Source: Heterodera schachtii
Lineage: Eukaryota; Nematoda; Chromadorea; Rhabditida; Heteroderidae
NCBI GenBank assembly: GCA_023374025.1
Contig: SIJG01000018.1
Location: 961,947 to 1,025,946, forward strand
Direction of reading: 5' to 3'
Length of the DNA: 64,000 nt
Below, piece after piece: positions 24,201 through 36,781 of this stretch (position 1 is its first letter; each line of letters starts with the position of its first letter). The position numbers and the translations under genes are program-made. The notes under the pieces are model-generated. The model did no database searches and was not told the DNA's origin. It worked only from the letters and a program-made list of their open reading frames with translations.

Positions 24201-24911
24201 AGTGATTGTATTGGGAAAAGTCGGGCAGAGTGGCCGGCTTTAATTCCTCAAAAGAATTGCTTAAAGGAGTGAAAAGTGAGGGGAAAGGGCCAATGATCGG
24301 CCGCGGAAAGGCCAAGCGAATGAATCCTTCCGAAGGGGCGGCGGAAAGATACTCAAAAGGCCTCTAAGCGGCCAAGCTCTTCCTGCCAAAATCAAATTTG
24401 GTGTTTTGTACAAATTGGACAAAACTCAATTTGGTGCCAGTGAATTATGAAAATGCGTTTATGCGCCCTTCCGCCACTCCTTGGCCGGGCTGCTCCCCAC
24501 TCCTCCAACTCCCCCCCCCCCCGCCACCCATATTCAATTATCAGCGTCCATCCATCTCCTCCTGATTGAATCATCCCCTCCCCCCCCCCCTCCCCCGGCT
24601 AATTCTTCGGCTCTCCGCCAAATCCAATTCTACTGAACAGCCTCCGACTGACCGACCTGCTGTATTCCGACTGCGGAGAGCATTCCAGCGGGTCCGGGGA
24701 TCAGCGCAGAGAGAGTGGCGGCCGACAGAGACAATTGAGTGGCCGAGTCGGCGGTCAGCTGATGGGCCGTGTCGTGGGCCCCGCAAATGCTCAGCTGCTG
24801 CAGCGACTGCTCCGATTGGTCGGCCGCCGCTTGGCTCGAGGCGGACAATTCGCCGGTGGACTGTGAAGATGCGCTGCCGGCGCCGGAGTGATTTTGGTTG
24901 GCCAAACTCAT
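21284..24911 (-). CDS. Paired-class homeodomain transcription factor (UNC-42/PROP1-like)
   Basis: A nuclear DNA-binding regulator, by analogy a neuronal identity factor. The start at 24911 opens [16 protein letters not shown]. Later exons carry [20 protein letters not shown] (about 24260-24090) and a Ser-rich piece (about 23795-23625). The homeodomain is split over two exons: [20 protein letters not shown] and [18 protein letters not shown] (about 23375-23237), then VWFQNRRAK (about 22347-22320). Helix 3 has Gln at position 50. RRHRTTF, the [16 protein letters not shown] helix and the following RKQEKQLNK are closest, by memory, to nematode UNC-42. No paired (PRD) domain is seen. The C-terminus is Gly-, Met- and Gln-rich, ending in a polyglutamine run (eight Gln) and [10 protein letters not shown]. 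The introns contain long poly-C and CT-rich tracts. Confidence 0.85.
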
Positions 24912-27277
24912 CTTAAAGGAGCGAGTGGCATTTGATAAAATCGCACATCGGCGGAGGTAAAATGTAATCATTGGCAAACATTGGCAATTGCTGGCCAATG
25001 AGTTGCAGGTTAAGAACGAAAGTTTGATCCAAAATAACTCAATTTGTGCACCACCGTAGAAAATAAATTGTAGTGGGTAATGCCCGAGGGGCTCTCTTGC
25101 TGTAACTGAATTAGGGAGCCAAAGGCAGGGAAAGTGCCATCGGCGAAATCTCGTTACGTTGCGCTGCACTAAGCGGAAGGAAGGGAGGGAGGGGAGAGAG
25201 ACGGGAGGGGGAGGGGAGCGGAGGGGAGGGGAGGGTAGGGGAGGGGCGGCAGCGCCAATTAGGCCCTTCCCCCGAGACGGCGCCCGGCATTTTCCCTACC
25301 GTAACCCTTCCCTGTTCGTCGTCATTTTCTTCTTCCTCTTCTCTGGTCGGGCATGTCCCTCGTCTCCCTCTCCACTCTCCCCACATCTGCTCCCTCCCCT
25401 CCTCCCCCGCCTCCCTTTTCCATTGGCTACAAATTGGATTATCGGCCAAAATCTGAAGGAAACTGAGTCATTTTCAAAAGCCACAAACCTTTCATTAATA
25501 TGGAAGAGAAGATTTAAACGACAGCGATGCATCAGCGGAATGAAGAATTTATACCCCGGCCCCCGCTTCTCCCCCTCCCCCGCTTCTCCCCCTCCCCCGC
25601 TTCTCCCCCTCCCCCGCTTCTCCCCCTCCCCCGCTTCTCCCCCTCCCCCGCTTCTCCCCCTCCCCCGCTTCTCCCCCTCCCCCGCTTCTCCCCCTCCCCC
25701 GCTTCTCCCCCTCCCCCGCTTCTCCCCCTCCCCCGCTTCTCCCCCTCCCCCGCTTCTCCCCCTCCCCCGCTGCTCCCCCACCCCCTCTTCTCCCCCTCCC
25801 CCGCTTCTCCCCCTCCCCCGCTTCTCCCCCTCCCCCGCTTCTCCCCCTCCCCCGCTTCTCCCCCTCCCCCGCTTCTCCCCCAGTTTTTCCCTCCCCCCTT
25901 TTTTGCTCTTTTGCCAATAATCACCCTCTCCCCTTCATTCTTTCTGCAATAACACTGCTCTTGAGAATATTTGCCGTTCAAAAATGAACCACAAAAGGCA
26001 AAGCGCGGCACTTGACCAAACGCCGCAGGGAAAATGCAGCAGAGATTTGGACGATACTCAAAATACAATCACATTAGAAGAACAAATTACAAAAAAAGAA
26101 GAAAAAACAGTCGACCCAACATAAATTTACAATTTTATTAGAAGAAAACTCTTATGACACCAAAATTGACCTTTTTCTCCACCCTTTAATTTCATAGATA
26201 AATCCTCCAAAATAATTGATTTAATCATCTATGAAATCCATATTTTTAATTAAGCATAATCCCTTAATTAATTGACTTGCAAACATCCAACAAAACACAT
26301 TCATTTAGTCCGATTTGATTGTACAAATTCAGAATTTAATAACAGTGGACCATTCGAAATTGACATTCATTTGCAAGTGCCAAATTGGCTCTTTTGTTGC
26401 CATTTGCCCGTTCGTCGTCTTTCCTCTCGTATTCGCTTCTCCTTTCTCCGCTTTTCGCTTCGTTCACCGTCTTCCGAACCTCAACGGACGTGGGCCGAGG
26501 CTTCCCCGTTTTGTGTCGTCCATTTGTCTGGAGGGACAATTTGCTTAGCCAAATTAGACATGCCATTGGCTGATCAACCTTTTCACTTCCACTGGGAAAA
26601 GAAAGTGCGGAAAGGATGAGAATGGCAATCGCTGTGTTTGGCCTTCTCCGCCCCTTCCGTTTCCGTCCCATTCGCTTTTCAATTGTTGCGAATTGTCACC
26701 GATTTGATCAAATGGAAAAGGTTCGACCATTTGCAGTTCGGGCAGCACATTGGCCACTGAATTTGAGCAATTAACAAATGAAAAATCATTTAACTTTTTG
26801 ATTGACCAATTTGTGCCGAAGTGCCAATTTTTCCAAACATTGGCCGACTTTGGGAGGGCATTTGTTGGAGGGGAAAAGAGGAGCAAAATGAGCAAAGGAT
26901 GGCGAGGAAAACAGAGAACACCGGCAGAGATAAGGATTGGCCGGAGGACATTTGGGACGACACGGAGAGTAATTAGCCAATAAAAAGCAAAAATTGAAAA
27001 ATGCAAAGTAACGGAATGAATGGGTGGGACGAGAAATCGGCCGTTTTATTCCAAAATATGACGGAAGAAATGAAGAAACAAAAAGGGGCAAATTGGAATT
27101 TGATAAAGGGCGCAATTCGAATTCAATTCATCACACAGAAGGGAGGGGGGCAGAATCAGCAGAAAAAGCGGCGGAATGTTTGAGAAGTGCCGTCATCCAT
27201 TGACCATGGCCGGCGGAAACGGCGAAGAAAGGGCCGTAAATGCAAAATGCGATGGAAAATGAAATCATTCGCCTTTT
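24912..27277. other. Intergenic region: C-rich minisatellite, then AT-rich sequence
   Basis: Between 24912 and 25550 the sequence is G/C-biased and simple. From 25555 it is the 17-bp minisatellite listed separately. From 25930 to 27277 no exon is supported. A minus-strand open frame with a hydrophobic start (26336-26671) is compositionally odd and was not called. Confidence 0.35.
25555..25883. repeat. C-rich minisatellite, 17-bp unit
   Basis: About 19 tandem copies of GCTTCTCCCCCTCCCCC, nearly perfect, with one variant cluster near 25770-25800. The C-rich strand is on plus, so the minus strand is purine-only and could form triplex or G-quadruplex structures. It opens long frames on both strands (PLLPLPRFSPSP and EKRGRGRSGGGG types) that are artefacts of the repeat. 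Confidence 0.95.
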
Positions 27278-29024
27278 TCATGACATGCAAAATGCTTCAG
27301 AAATGAACAGAAAAATGAGCCCAACTGCACAGACACTGAGCAGAGAATGGAGCACGATTCGGACAATTGCCTTCTCATTTTCGACCTGAAAAGAATTTAA
27401 ATCAGACGAAAGCCATGGCCAAAGCCAAAAGGGCACCTGCTCAATTGGCCAATTCAAATAGGGGAAAGAGAAGTCCAACACGCGTTCGCAGTGTTCGTAC
27501 GTCCCCTCGGGCATTGCACAAAATCGGAGTACGCCCTGCTCGCCATCGGCCTTCAGTCGTAGTGAAAGTGGCAAAAGTTCTTCACTCTTTGTCCGGTACG
27601 GATAATGAAAGGTCGTTCGATTTGGACGATTGGCCCAACAGAAAATGGAAAAGGAGCAAACGGAGATCAAAGAAGTGGCCAAAGCAAAACCGACTTAAAG
27701 CAAAATTTGATCGGAAATTAAAGGGAGAGGGAGAGGAGAGAAAGAGGAGAGGGGCGGGAGAAAGAGAGATAGAGAGGGGGGAGAGGGATGGGAGGAGAGA
27801 GAGAGAGAGGGGTGTAAGAGAATGGAGTGGAGAGGAGGGAAAGGAAGAGAATGAGAAACAAAGCAAACCAATGGCCAAAAACTGCCGAAATGCGAATTTG
27901 CCCGAATGAGACGTCCTGCTGCTGGGAAGAAGAGCAAAGATCAGCGAGTAAATGCCAATGAGAGGGACAATGTAAGTGAAGAAAAGTGGTGCACAATAAT
28001 GGGAATGGATCAGAGAAAGAAGCAAAATGACAAGAGCTAAATTGGGAAAAGAAGTGTATAGGAAAGAAAATGAGAAAATCACCAAAAATGCAATGCCAAT
28101 GTGAGGAAGTGAGACGGAATCTAAACGAAAGGCACAACAAAATGCCAATTAAACCAAACAAAGCCAAATTCAAAACCGATTGGAACGCGCACTGTAACTG
28201 AAAAGAATGATGCCAGAAAAGAACTGAGCGATGGCACAAAATGTGATGAGAGAGGAGACGAAGAGACGAGCCGAATGGAGGGACTGCTCCACCGGGGCGG
28301 GACTGACCTTCTGCACAAGATAAACTTGCAAATGGCCCAAAATGCGATCGCATTGCATCTGAAGAGAGCAAAGGGAAAGGACCAATCGGAAGGAGAGGAG
28401 AGAAACAAAGGACTTGATTTGGGGTAGTCCGATTCAGCAAACCGGCACAGAAGCTGAGCTGACCAGCACGAGCATGGACTAATTAATGGGAAAAGTGAGC
28501 AATTAAGAACAATTAATCTGATTGAGTAATAGTGTGAAATGAATGCAAACCCCTGCGAATGCACACATTCTCAATTAGAGCCGTAAGTGAAAGACAAAAG
28601 GCGAAAAAGGCGGACACAAATTGGAGGAGGAGCTCACATCTGACAAATGGAAACAAAAAACGAAGACGAAGTGATCAAAGGCAAAAACTAATGGCATAAT
28701 TAATTAGCTTATACTTATTTGGATAATCCAAAAGAAGGGCATAGACTGAAGTAATTGCAGCAGAAATGCCGGACCAAAAGCTCAGATAGAAATGGGCGAA
28801 GGGAAGGCAGAAAAACACGTGGGCAAGCCCAACAATGAACTCCAACTAAATTAAGAATTGAGAGGAATGGGGAATCAATCAGCTGTTGAAAAAGCATTTT
28901 CAAAAAGGGTGGGACGAAAAAGCGATTTGACCGGAGAACGGACGAAAGCCATCCGAAGCATAACTTACCACAGCAAAAAGACCCAACAGCGGATAGAGAG
29001 TCCAAATCAGACCGGTGACATGCA
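27278..29024 (-). CDS. Predicted polytopic membrane protein, unrecognised
   Basis: The start at 29024 opens MHVTGLIWTLYPLLGLFAV, the first of several hydrophobic segments joined by short introns. Other segments are VGLAHVFFCLPFAHFYLSFW, the stretch around FVSAFFAFCLSLTALIENV, ARLFVSSLITFCAIAQFFSG, HIGIAFLVIFSFSFLYTSF, FTYIVPLIGIYSLIFALL and a final IVLHSLLSVCAVGLIFLFIS before the stop at 27278-27280. A soluble stretch (about 27590-27420) includes RTKSEELLPLSLRLKADGEQ and CAMPEGTYEHCERVLDF and probably forms an extracytosolic loop. Roughly seven membrane spans are implied. The joins near 28190, and across the GA-rich intron at 27720-27900, are the weak points, so this could be two genes. I do not recogn­ise the family. 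Confidence 0.5.
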
Positions 29025-29515
29025 TTTTAATATGTACAGTATGTGTACAGTATGCTCAATATTTATTCAATTTTCGGATTGAGCAGAGCAACGCAATGGC
29101 AAAACTGCAAGAAAGAGGGAGGAAGGGGGAGAATGCTGTGCAGAAAGCGACTATATATGTTTAGCCAATTATGTGCTTCCCAAAACGGGCACTTTTCTCA
29201 GCTTCGTTAAAATGTTATACTAAAATGACGTTGGCACCAATGCTGCTTTTCCATCATTATTTTATGTTGTGTTTTTGTGTTAAAAAACACGGAGAAGCCT
29301 TACGGATTGCTCTCCTTTTTGAAAAAGGGGGGCGGCAAAACTTACTATGTATTATCCCAAAATTTAAAAATCGCCCTAAAACAGAGTCATCGGGTCTTTA
29401 TTTAAGAAATACGCATTGATATTCTGCTGCTGATTATGTGTTAATGTTTTGTTTTTAGAATTATATGTATTTTTTTGCTTTAAAATGCAACAAAAATAAA
29501 ACGCAGAAATTAGTA

Positions 29516-31057
29516 ATGGTCGATTTGACATTGTTTCTGCTTTTTCTCATAATGCAAATGATTTCTTCGAACACTGAGACAGGTGCCCTTTTCATTCGAT
29601 TTTTTTGATTATTTTTTATTTTTCTTAATTTGAGACCAAAGCATTCTTCTGAAGGAATCTGAGAATGAATTTGCCGCGTCACTTTACGGTCCCTTCGGCG
29701 GATACTTTGAACAAATGGACGAAGACGAATTGCCATTGCCAACACAAACATTTGCAATTGAATTTTCTAATTATAGTTTAAAGTAAGCATTGAATTGCTA
29801 ATTACCCAAAGATAATCTTTAAATTGTAAATTTGTTTATTTAAGTTACAGTTTAATAAACCCACAAAAATGCGAGGCGGAAACTAATTTGTTTGTCTTCA
29901 TCCTTTCGAGGCCCGAAGCACAATACACGCGGCAACAAATAAGGGAATCGTGGGCTGCTCATTTGGTAAAGTCACGGAACAAAGTGCCATTATTTGGCAC
30001 TGCTTTTCAGAACGAACACAATGCCACCGTCCGTTTCGTCGTCGGTTGGCCGTTGCGTTACGACTTTGACCGATTGTTGGAGGAATTTCTGACTTTTTCG
30101 GACTTAATTCTCTACGACATCGAAGACACTTATGCCAATTTGTATGTGAAGGTTTACGTGTCTCTTCAGTGGCAACGGCACTTTTGTGACAACGCAAAAT
30201 TCGTCCTGAAAACGGATGACGACTCCGTTGTGGACGTGGGCCGACTCCGCTGGTGGGTGGACCACGAATTCGCCCGAAGAGTCGCAACGCACCCGGCCAG
30301 CGTTTTTGGCGGGATGTGGAAAGGAGTGAAAGTGAACCGGGAGAAGACCCACCGATGGCACGTCCTCCTTCACACTTCACTCTTCGACCGTCAAATACTC
30401 ATTCATTTAGGTACGTCCCGCGAACTCTGTACGCTGCGAAGAGATACCCGCCGTATATGAATGGGTAGGCACACCTTCAGAATTTAGTTTGGGGAGAGAA
30501 TAGCCCCCCCCCCTGCTGAACTTCAGTTGTTTATAAATACAGGCCCACTTATCTTTTGTCCAACGAAGCGGTCAAAAGGATTTTGGACGTAACTGCCAAA
30601 GTGAAAGCTGTTCCGATTGAGGACATTCTGTTCACGGGAATTCTGGCCAGCAAAATGCAAGTGCATAAGTTCAGCGCTTGGAAGCACTTCCGATATGGAA
30701 AATCCGTGAGTTTCGCAAATTTCTATCAGAAAATTCTGACGGGAAACACGAATATGAAGAACCCAAATTAGAGTTCAAGTCAGAAAGGCATCTCGGATAT
30801 TTGTTCAGTTGTACGCCTACGAAAAGTGCCGAAACGACTCAACCGATGGTCGTCCTGTGCCTTATGTAATTGCCATCTTCGGATTGTCCAACCCCGAAAA
30901 AATTCGTCAAGCTTTTGATGAACTTCATTCCGTCAATTGCTCCTCTTCATGGTTGTCCATTCGAAGGCTTCTTTGGCAAAAAGCATTGAATTGGTGGAAG
31001 GAATTGGACGACATGAAAAGGGTTGACAATAAAATGGCAAAAACACCAATGGAATGA
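29516..31057 (+). CDS. Beta-1,3-galactosyltransferase family protein (GT31)
   Basis: A Golgi type II glycosyltransferase adding beta-1,3-linked galactose (or GlcNAc/GalNAc) to glycans. Six exons, 29516-29582, 29635-29782, 29845-30357, 30411-30464, 30543-30705 and 30809-31057, join in phase to 397 residues. A short N-terminal hydrophobic anchor (LTLFLLFLIMQMI) precedes the GT31 motifs: RQQIRESWA, DLILYDIEDTYANLYVKV, the metal-binding FVLKTDDDSVVDV (about residue 195), FGGMWKGVKVN, HRWYVPRTLYAAKRYPPYMN and PIEDILFTGILA. The C-terminus has two possible sequons (NDST, NCSS). Joining HRW to YVP needs a GC-AG intron (30358-30410). Acceptor specificity cannot be read from sequence. C. elegans BRE-2 and related enzymes are in the same family. 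Confidence 0.92.
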
Positions 31058-31240
31058 TTACGAACTTAAATCTAATTAAAAAATTTAAATGTTACAATTT
31101 TATTAAACGGTTAAAATGAGAAATTGTTTTTTCATTAGAAAATTTCAAAATTAATAGGAAATGAATTGAATTTAGCGAATTAGATCATGTGCAGTGGGCA
31201 TTAAGTGAGTATCGAATTTCGTCGGGCGCGGCGCCAACGA

Positions 31241-33880
31241 TCACTGACTGGGCAAAAGTTTGAAGGCATCGAACCATCCACCGAATATGATGTTGAAATC
31301 GGATTGGTACTTTTGTATCGTCACGAGCAAAGTCGTCTGAAAAGTGAAAAGGACATTCGGAAGAGCAAAGCAAATGAATAATTAGTTAATTAGTGCCTGG
31401 TCATCGTCCACCATTTTCTCGTCCAACATCTCTAAGAAGGACTTGTGGAAAAATATGTGAAAGCGTTTGATTGTCTCGGAAGAACCCGCTAAGAAGCCTA
31501 AAATTGGGAAAGGCGAAAATCGCACTTGGGCGATTGTTTACCTCCACTGACCACCGATTTTTGTTTCCGATACACCTTAAAGGGAAGGAAGGGACTTCGC
31601 GGGATTGCCAATGCCTTTTGTTCGGCTTTTGCTCTGCTTGCCTTGTCCAAAGTGTATCGTTCGACCCGGTCAATTTTCGGTGTCAGCTGAACCAAAGTGA
31701 TTTTATCCGATTTTAGCACCGGCGACCACACTCCGTAGGGTATTTCTGAGGCAGATCCATGGCCTGTTAATTAAGCACTCGTACAAAATTGAATTCACTG
31801 ATCCTCTTGTATGATCGAATGCCGCAGATTACCATATCCGGCGTCCAACCAAACAAAAAACTGCTGCCCGTTTTTCAACGGTTTGGGAAAGCGTGAGATT
31901 AAAGTGGCATTGAGCAGGAAGTACGGCTTCGAGTTGACCAGAATGTCGTAATCAGGGTAAATCGTCTCGGGATGGGTTCGCATCTGCTCATCCCAGTCGC
32001 CGTGCCAATGGTTCTGTTCCCAGCGCATAATCTCTTCAATCTATGGGCCACAATTGTTTGGCATTCGGAGGGAGAGTAAATACCTCATTTCGGAATTTGT
32101 AATAAGGCAATTCCTGCAAAGACAGCTCCACAACCTAAAAAAGAATAATAAAAACTCCAAAAAGACTCAAAACGACTGACTTGAATCCGCTCCCAATTGA
32201 TGCGCTTTCCCAAGGACTGAAGATAGGAAGTGACCAATGAATCACAGTAAATGATGATGCGGTTTTGGAGTCGTAGCACAATGTTGGCCAAGTATCCCAA
32301 GTACTGGTCGAAGTGACGAGTGAATCTGAAGAAAATGCCGGAGGTTGAAACTGAATGCTGTGCCCTTGACTATTCCGAATGACCGTGGCCATTCCCCTCG
32401 TCCAATGTCCAGCAGTGCTGTGACTATCACTGGCGCCTCGCGTCGTTTCCTCTCCAATTTGGCTTTGGCATGCGCTGTTTTTCGTCGAAAGTGTGTGAAT
32501 GATATCGACAATAATATTTAATTAACTACCGTTTGTTTTGTGTGTATCAGAAACGACGACTTCGGCTACTGAAGACGGCTTTTTCGGCGGAAGGAGCGTC
32601 GGCGGCAAAGCCTTTCCGTCCGGGGGAGGACGACGCCAAACGGGCTCAGGGATGGGAATGGCAGGCAGAGAGTCGACAGGGAAAGGGATTTCCACCGGGC
32701 TGAAACTGTTGTCCTTCTCCAGACTGGCGATGATCTCGTTCAGTTCCTCCTCTTGTTGCTCGTCTTCCTCGCGCTGTCTTTCCCTGGCCCTTCCCGCCAC
32801 TTCCATTGCGTTCATCGGTCCAAATTTGATGATTGGTCGCATTGCGTTGTACCCATCCCGCTGAAGCTGCTGCTGTTCAGTCAGTGACTCATTTGCTGCT
32901 GTTGGGCTTACTGTTGTCCAAAGTCGGGTTGGCTCAGTGCTTGAGGGTGTGTTCAATTGGACTGAGTCGGTCTTCGCCTTTGCTTGTGAATGTTTGCCGC
33001 TGTACCCGCCTCTCCAGAACAGCATGTTGTCCTCCTCCTCCTCTTCCTCCTCACTCTTTGTCGTCCATTGCCTTTCTCTTCCCGTGGTCGTTGTACTTTC
33101 TGTTGTTGTCGTTGTCTCCGCTGCTGTGTTCGTCCTCATTGGTATTGTCGGTGCTTTCGTTGTCCAAGTCGTCCTCGGCGAAGTCGTTGTTGTCTGTGGC
33201 TGTGTGGTTGTCCTCGTCGTTGATTCAGTTGTCAATTCCGCTACCCTTCCGGTCCCTCCAATTCGTTCCATCTGTGCCACCACAATTTGCGTCCTTTGCT
33301 CCCACTCCTTAGACAATTCCATTGTGTCCATATAAATTGCCGTTGTGTTTGGCTCCTTCGGCGTTGCTGTCCGTGTCCCTTTCTCCACCACTTCGCCGCC
33401 TTTTCTTCCCGCCGTCGTCGTCGTTGGGGATGGAGCAGTTACATGGATCACTTGCGGGTGCCGTTGTTTCTGTTTCTGTGCCCTCTCTTTTTTGTCCGTT
33501 GTTTGCCTTTGCTCGTCACTTCCGTTTCTCTGCTGTGAAATTGTCACTTTGTTCAAAATCAGTGGTGGAAGTGAAGACGAAGTTTGGATGGTGCTGTTTT
33601 TCACTTTCTTTGGAGAATCATCCGTCAACAAAAGGAAAAGCCAAAGGACCAACAAGCCGAGTCCGATTGTCAGTGCTCCCACAAAAAACGCCCTTCGCAC
33701 GCGTTGACCCACCGAAAAGCGCTTCCGATGCCTTTCTCTGTTCTCAGTTTCTGAACTTTCTGGCGAAGAGGAATCGGGTCGCCACAATCGCTGCGACGGA
33801 GCGTCCGAATCGGAATGGGACTGGTGACCGGCATTTTCACTCAGAAGGGGGTTCAGTGATTTGTCATAGAAGTGACTCAT
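31241..33880 (-). CDS. HtrL/YibB-domain type II membrane protein with mucin-like stalk
   Basis: The first exon (32530-33880) encodes an acidic Ser-rich cytosolic tail and one transmembrane helix (about residues 63-85, FFVGALTIGLGLLVLWLFLL). A long Thr/Ser/Pro-rich stalk with several threonine runs and sequons then ends in IPEPVWRRPPPDGKALPP. Downstream exons (32384-32474, 32181-32325, 32084-32134, from 32040 on, then to 31241) read as the HtrL/YibB domain: APVIVTALLDIGRGEWPRF, NRIIIYCDSLVTSYLQSL, ELPYYKFRNEIEEIMRWEQN, YDILVNSKPYFLLNATLISR, FFVWLDAGYGHGSASEIPYG and VDDDQTTLLVTIQKYQSDFN, ending in GGWFDAFKLLPSQ. The domain is widespread in nematodes, has an unproven function, and its pattern suggests a glycosyltransferase-like enzyme. 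A GC-AG intron (31337-31396) is required before the last exon. The Met at 33880 is chosen as start because a 3' splice-like TTTCAG lies just upstream. Confidence 0.82.
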
Positions 33881-36773
33881 CCTTTCGAGAATACATTTCT
33901 GAAAGATCAAAGCTTATTATTAGTAAAAATGCATTGGGGGAAAATGATGAAATAAAAGAACGGAAAGCCAAGGGAGAGGAGTCCAATTAACTAATTAATT
34001 AAATGAGAAAAAAGGGCGCACTTTCGCATCCTTTGGCTTTGCCTTTGTGTTAATTTGTCACTGATCATTATTATGGGCGAAGTTTGATCAGCCCAATCCC
34101 AAGTGAAAAAAGCACTTTCATGCTTTTTGTTTAACATTCATTTCCTCTTTATTTTCTTCAATCGGTGGATTAGATTTCGGCTTGAGTGTCAGTGATCATT
34201 TAACCATCATTTGTTGGATAACACGAGAAAACTGACGAGACGGGAAAAGGCGGAAAGTGTGACGGAGAAAAGCAAAAAGAGCAAACGGAAGGAAATCGGC
34301 CGAGGGGGGGGGGGGGGGAGAGAACAGCAATTTTTTATTCGCAATGTCAATTAAACGAAGCATGAGCAAAGTGAAGAAGAGGGCGAGAAAGAGCGTGAGA
34401 GAATGGAATTTGTGCTAATCTTTTTATGCTTCTTCTAAAGGGTTTAAATTAAACCAAAATAATAATAATGAAAATTTAAATTTACCCTTTTGAAATAAAC
34501 CGAGCAAAATCAAACTTTTGCTTCCACTGCTGAAACTGTTATACGCATCCACCAAAATTATAATATTAATGGGCTATGATGGATGTTGTGGAGAAGAAAG
34601 GTGTGCAAAGACGGGGGAGGGGACGGGGGACAGTCAGTCAGTGGGTCGTCCGTCCGTCGGTCGGTCGGTTGGATTGTTGTGATCCATCGCAGGAGGTCCA
34701 AACTTTGGATAAGGGCAGATGAATGAATGAATGAATGATCGGTTTGGTGGGCAGAAGGATTGACTGCAGATGTTCAGCAGTCCCATCGACGACTTCCTTC
34801 GCACATTCCGTTGATCTTTGCACCCGCGCAAATTGATTTACACTTTCAAATGTCAGCACTTCTTTTGGCCAGCTTTTGCTGTTAAATGTGTCAAATGAAT
34901 AAGTTGGGGAGACAAAGAGCGAATTGCGATGGAAAAGCGATGGGATTGTGCCCACGGCAGCAAGGAGAAGAACACTCGCATCTCTTCCATACATTTACAT
35001 TTCATCCAATTTTCCTTCCGTTTCCTCTGACTATTCTTTTGCCATTCCAGTGGCGTATTGCGAAACGCGATACCCACGGGCATTTTTGTCGCTAGGTGCT
35101 TAAGTGGGACTGGGCGAGAGAAAAGTCTCGTGTAGGAAGGGGGAAAAAGCCGCCAGAAGAGAGTGAGGGACTGTAATGGTCGAAGACGAAAGAATTTGGC
35201 GTATTTCACCGAAATTTGACCCTCTCATCAAAAAGCAGCAGAAATAGAGGCGGCGGAAGAAGCAGTGAAATTCCATTTGGATATTTTAATTGTTTGATAT
35301 TTCGGGATTCTTTCACCGATGGAGAAAAGGCAAATGAATGGGTGGGACAGACGGAGGGGGGGGGGGGGGAAGAAATTGTAAATGTGTGGCCACGAAAGGT
35401 TCGGGAAAGAATTGTGGAGGAAGCTAATGGGTGGGCGGGGGAGGAGAAGCAGTACGTGGAAGAAAGGGAAGCAAGTGGAAGAAGAGCTTATGTTAAGATT
35501 GGTCCTTTTGCTGTTGGTGATAGTGAGTCAGTAAGCAAATTTGATGAGTGAGTGGGAGGAAGGGGAGACGAGGGGAAAGGAAAGAGGGGAGGGGAGGGAT
35601 GGAGAGAAGGGAGAGGAAGGGATGGGATGGGGGTTGTGAAACATTCCGATCGAATATTGCGCAATTGGGAGAGGGGGGGGGGAGGCTTAAGAAAAGATCG
35701 GTGTTTGATTTTCAAGTTCCCGCCAAGCGTAATTGCATATTTAACCAATTGAAATTTAAATCATTTGGAATAAGTTTTGAAAGCAAAGTGTAAACGAGTA
35801 ACAAGTTAAAAAAGGTGAAAAATTATAAAATTAAGTGGCAATGGCAGCAAAAAGCAGTCACTGCTTTTAGGTGCTGAACCCACTGCTGAGTGGGAGCTAA
35901 CAAATAAACACATATTACATATTTGAATGGCTTTTTCTGCCGATCCGTTTTGAATGGGCGAGGACGGCGTGTGGGGAGCGGGGGCACAAAACGGACGGAG
36001 TTGGCCAACGCGGAAAAAGGCAGCGGCAGAAAGGGAGGACGAAGTGAGCGGCGGATGAGTGGGAAGTTCGGACTGGCGGCTGTAGGAAAAAAGGCGGGAA
36101 AAAAGGGGGGGGGGAATAGAGCAAAGAACGGAATGATCAAACGCAGACAAACAAAAAGTGCAACCGATGATCAAATATGAGAAATACATGCAAAACGTAT
36201 ACACTCGCTTACAAAATTTGTATAAGAAATCTCATTTTTTGGTTCAACCCATTCACATTTCCCAAGCTTGTATTCAAAAAAAAAAAAGAAGAATTCGAAA
36301 GGCACCAACGGATGAATGAAGCTCCTTTTTTGTTTTTCAGTTCCAATTTCTTTTTCTAGAGTATGTAATTTTCCAAAATTTAAGTGCCGCGGGAGGAACA
36401 AACAATATTTAAGCAGATTTTTTTTTTTGCTTATTTTTCTTCAAAATTTTCTTGCTTCTTTGGCCAGGTTTTTTACCCCTAAGAATGTAATACGCTAAAA
36501 TCGTGGAATTTTTTTTTTTTTTATATTTTGTGCTTAATTAGCTATTTGTGCTTTTTAATAATTTAGAAAAGTCTTGATGCTTAATTAAGTACTTAATTAT
36601 CGTTTTTTATGCTTAAATTAATTCCTCTGCCCTTTATTTTTTCAGTTCGCCAAAAATTATTTAAAAAATCAGATGTAAAGTTCAAATTTGCGGATCCCGC
36701 TGCGGGATTGGAACTCAAAACTTAAAAAATACAATCCAAAGGTGTCCTCGTTTTGTTTTCCGATCCCTTACTC
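33881..36773. other. Gene-poor interval of about 2.9 kb
   Basis: I see no supported exon on either strand. The content is a G tract (34305-34319), ACCG/TCGG-rich simple sequence near 34635-34670, GA-rich simple sequence (35550-35630), and AT-rich DNA from 36170 with T-runs. The left part presumably holds the promoter of the HtrL-domain gene and the right part that of MIC19. Confidence 0.45.
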
Positions 36774-36781
36774 TAAAAGAG

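Noticed and set aside
25159..26068. Long proline/serine and glycine/arginine frames on both strands
   Set aside because: Direct product of the 17-bp stop-free minisatellite.
26336..27006. Minus-strand frames with a hydrophobic start and charged tail
   Set aside because: No family match, no convincing joined exons and mixed codon quality; could be a fast-evolving gene but not supported.
33905..33910. Upstream Met (33910) for the HtrL-domain protein
   Set aside because: A 3' splice-like TTTCAG lies between it and the Met at 33880, so the upstream codons are probably intron or outron.
35216..35551. 111-codon plus-strand frame in the gene-poor interval
   Set aside because: Interrupted by a poly-G tract, no motif, no splice-linked partners.
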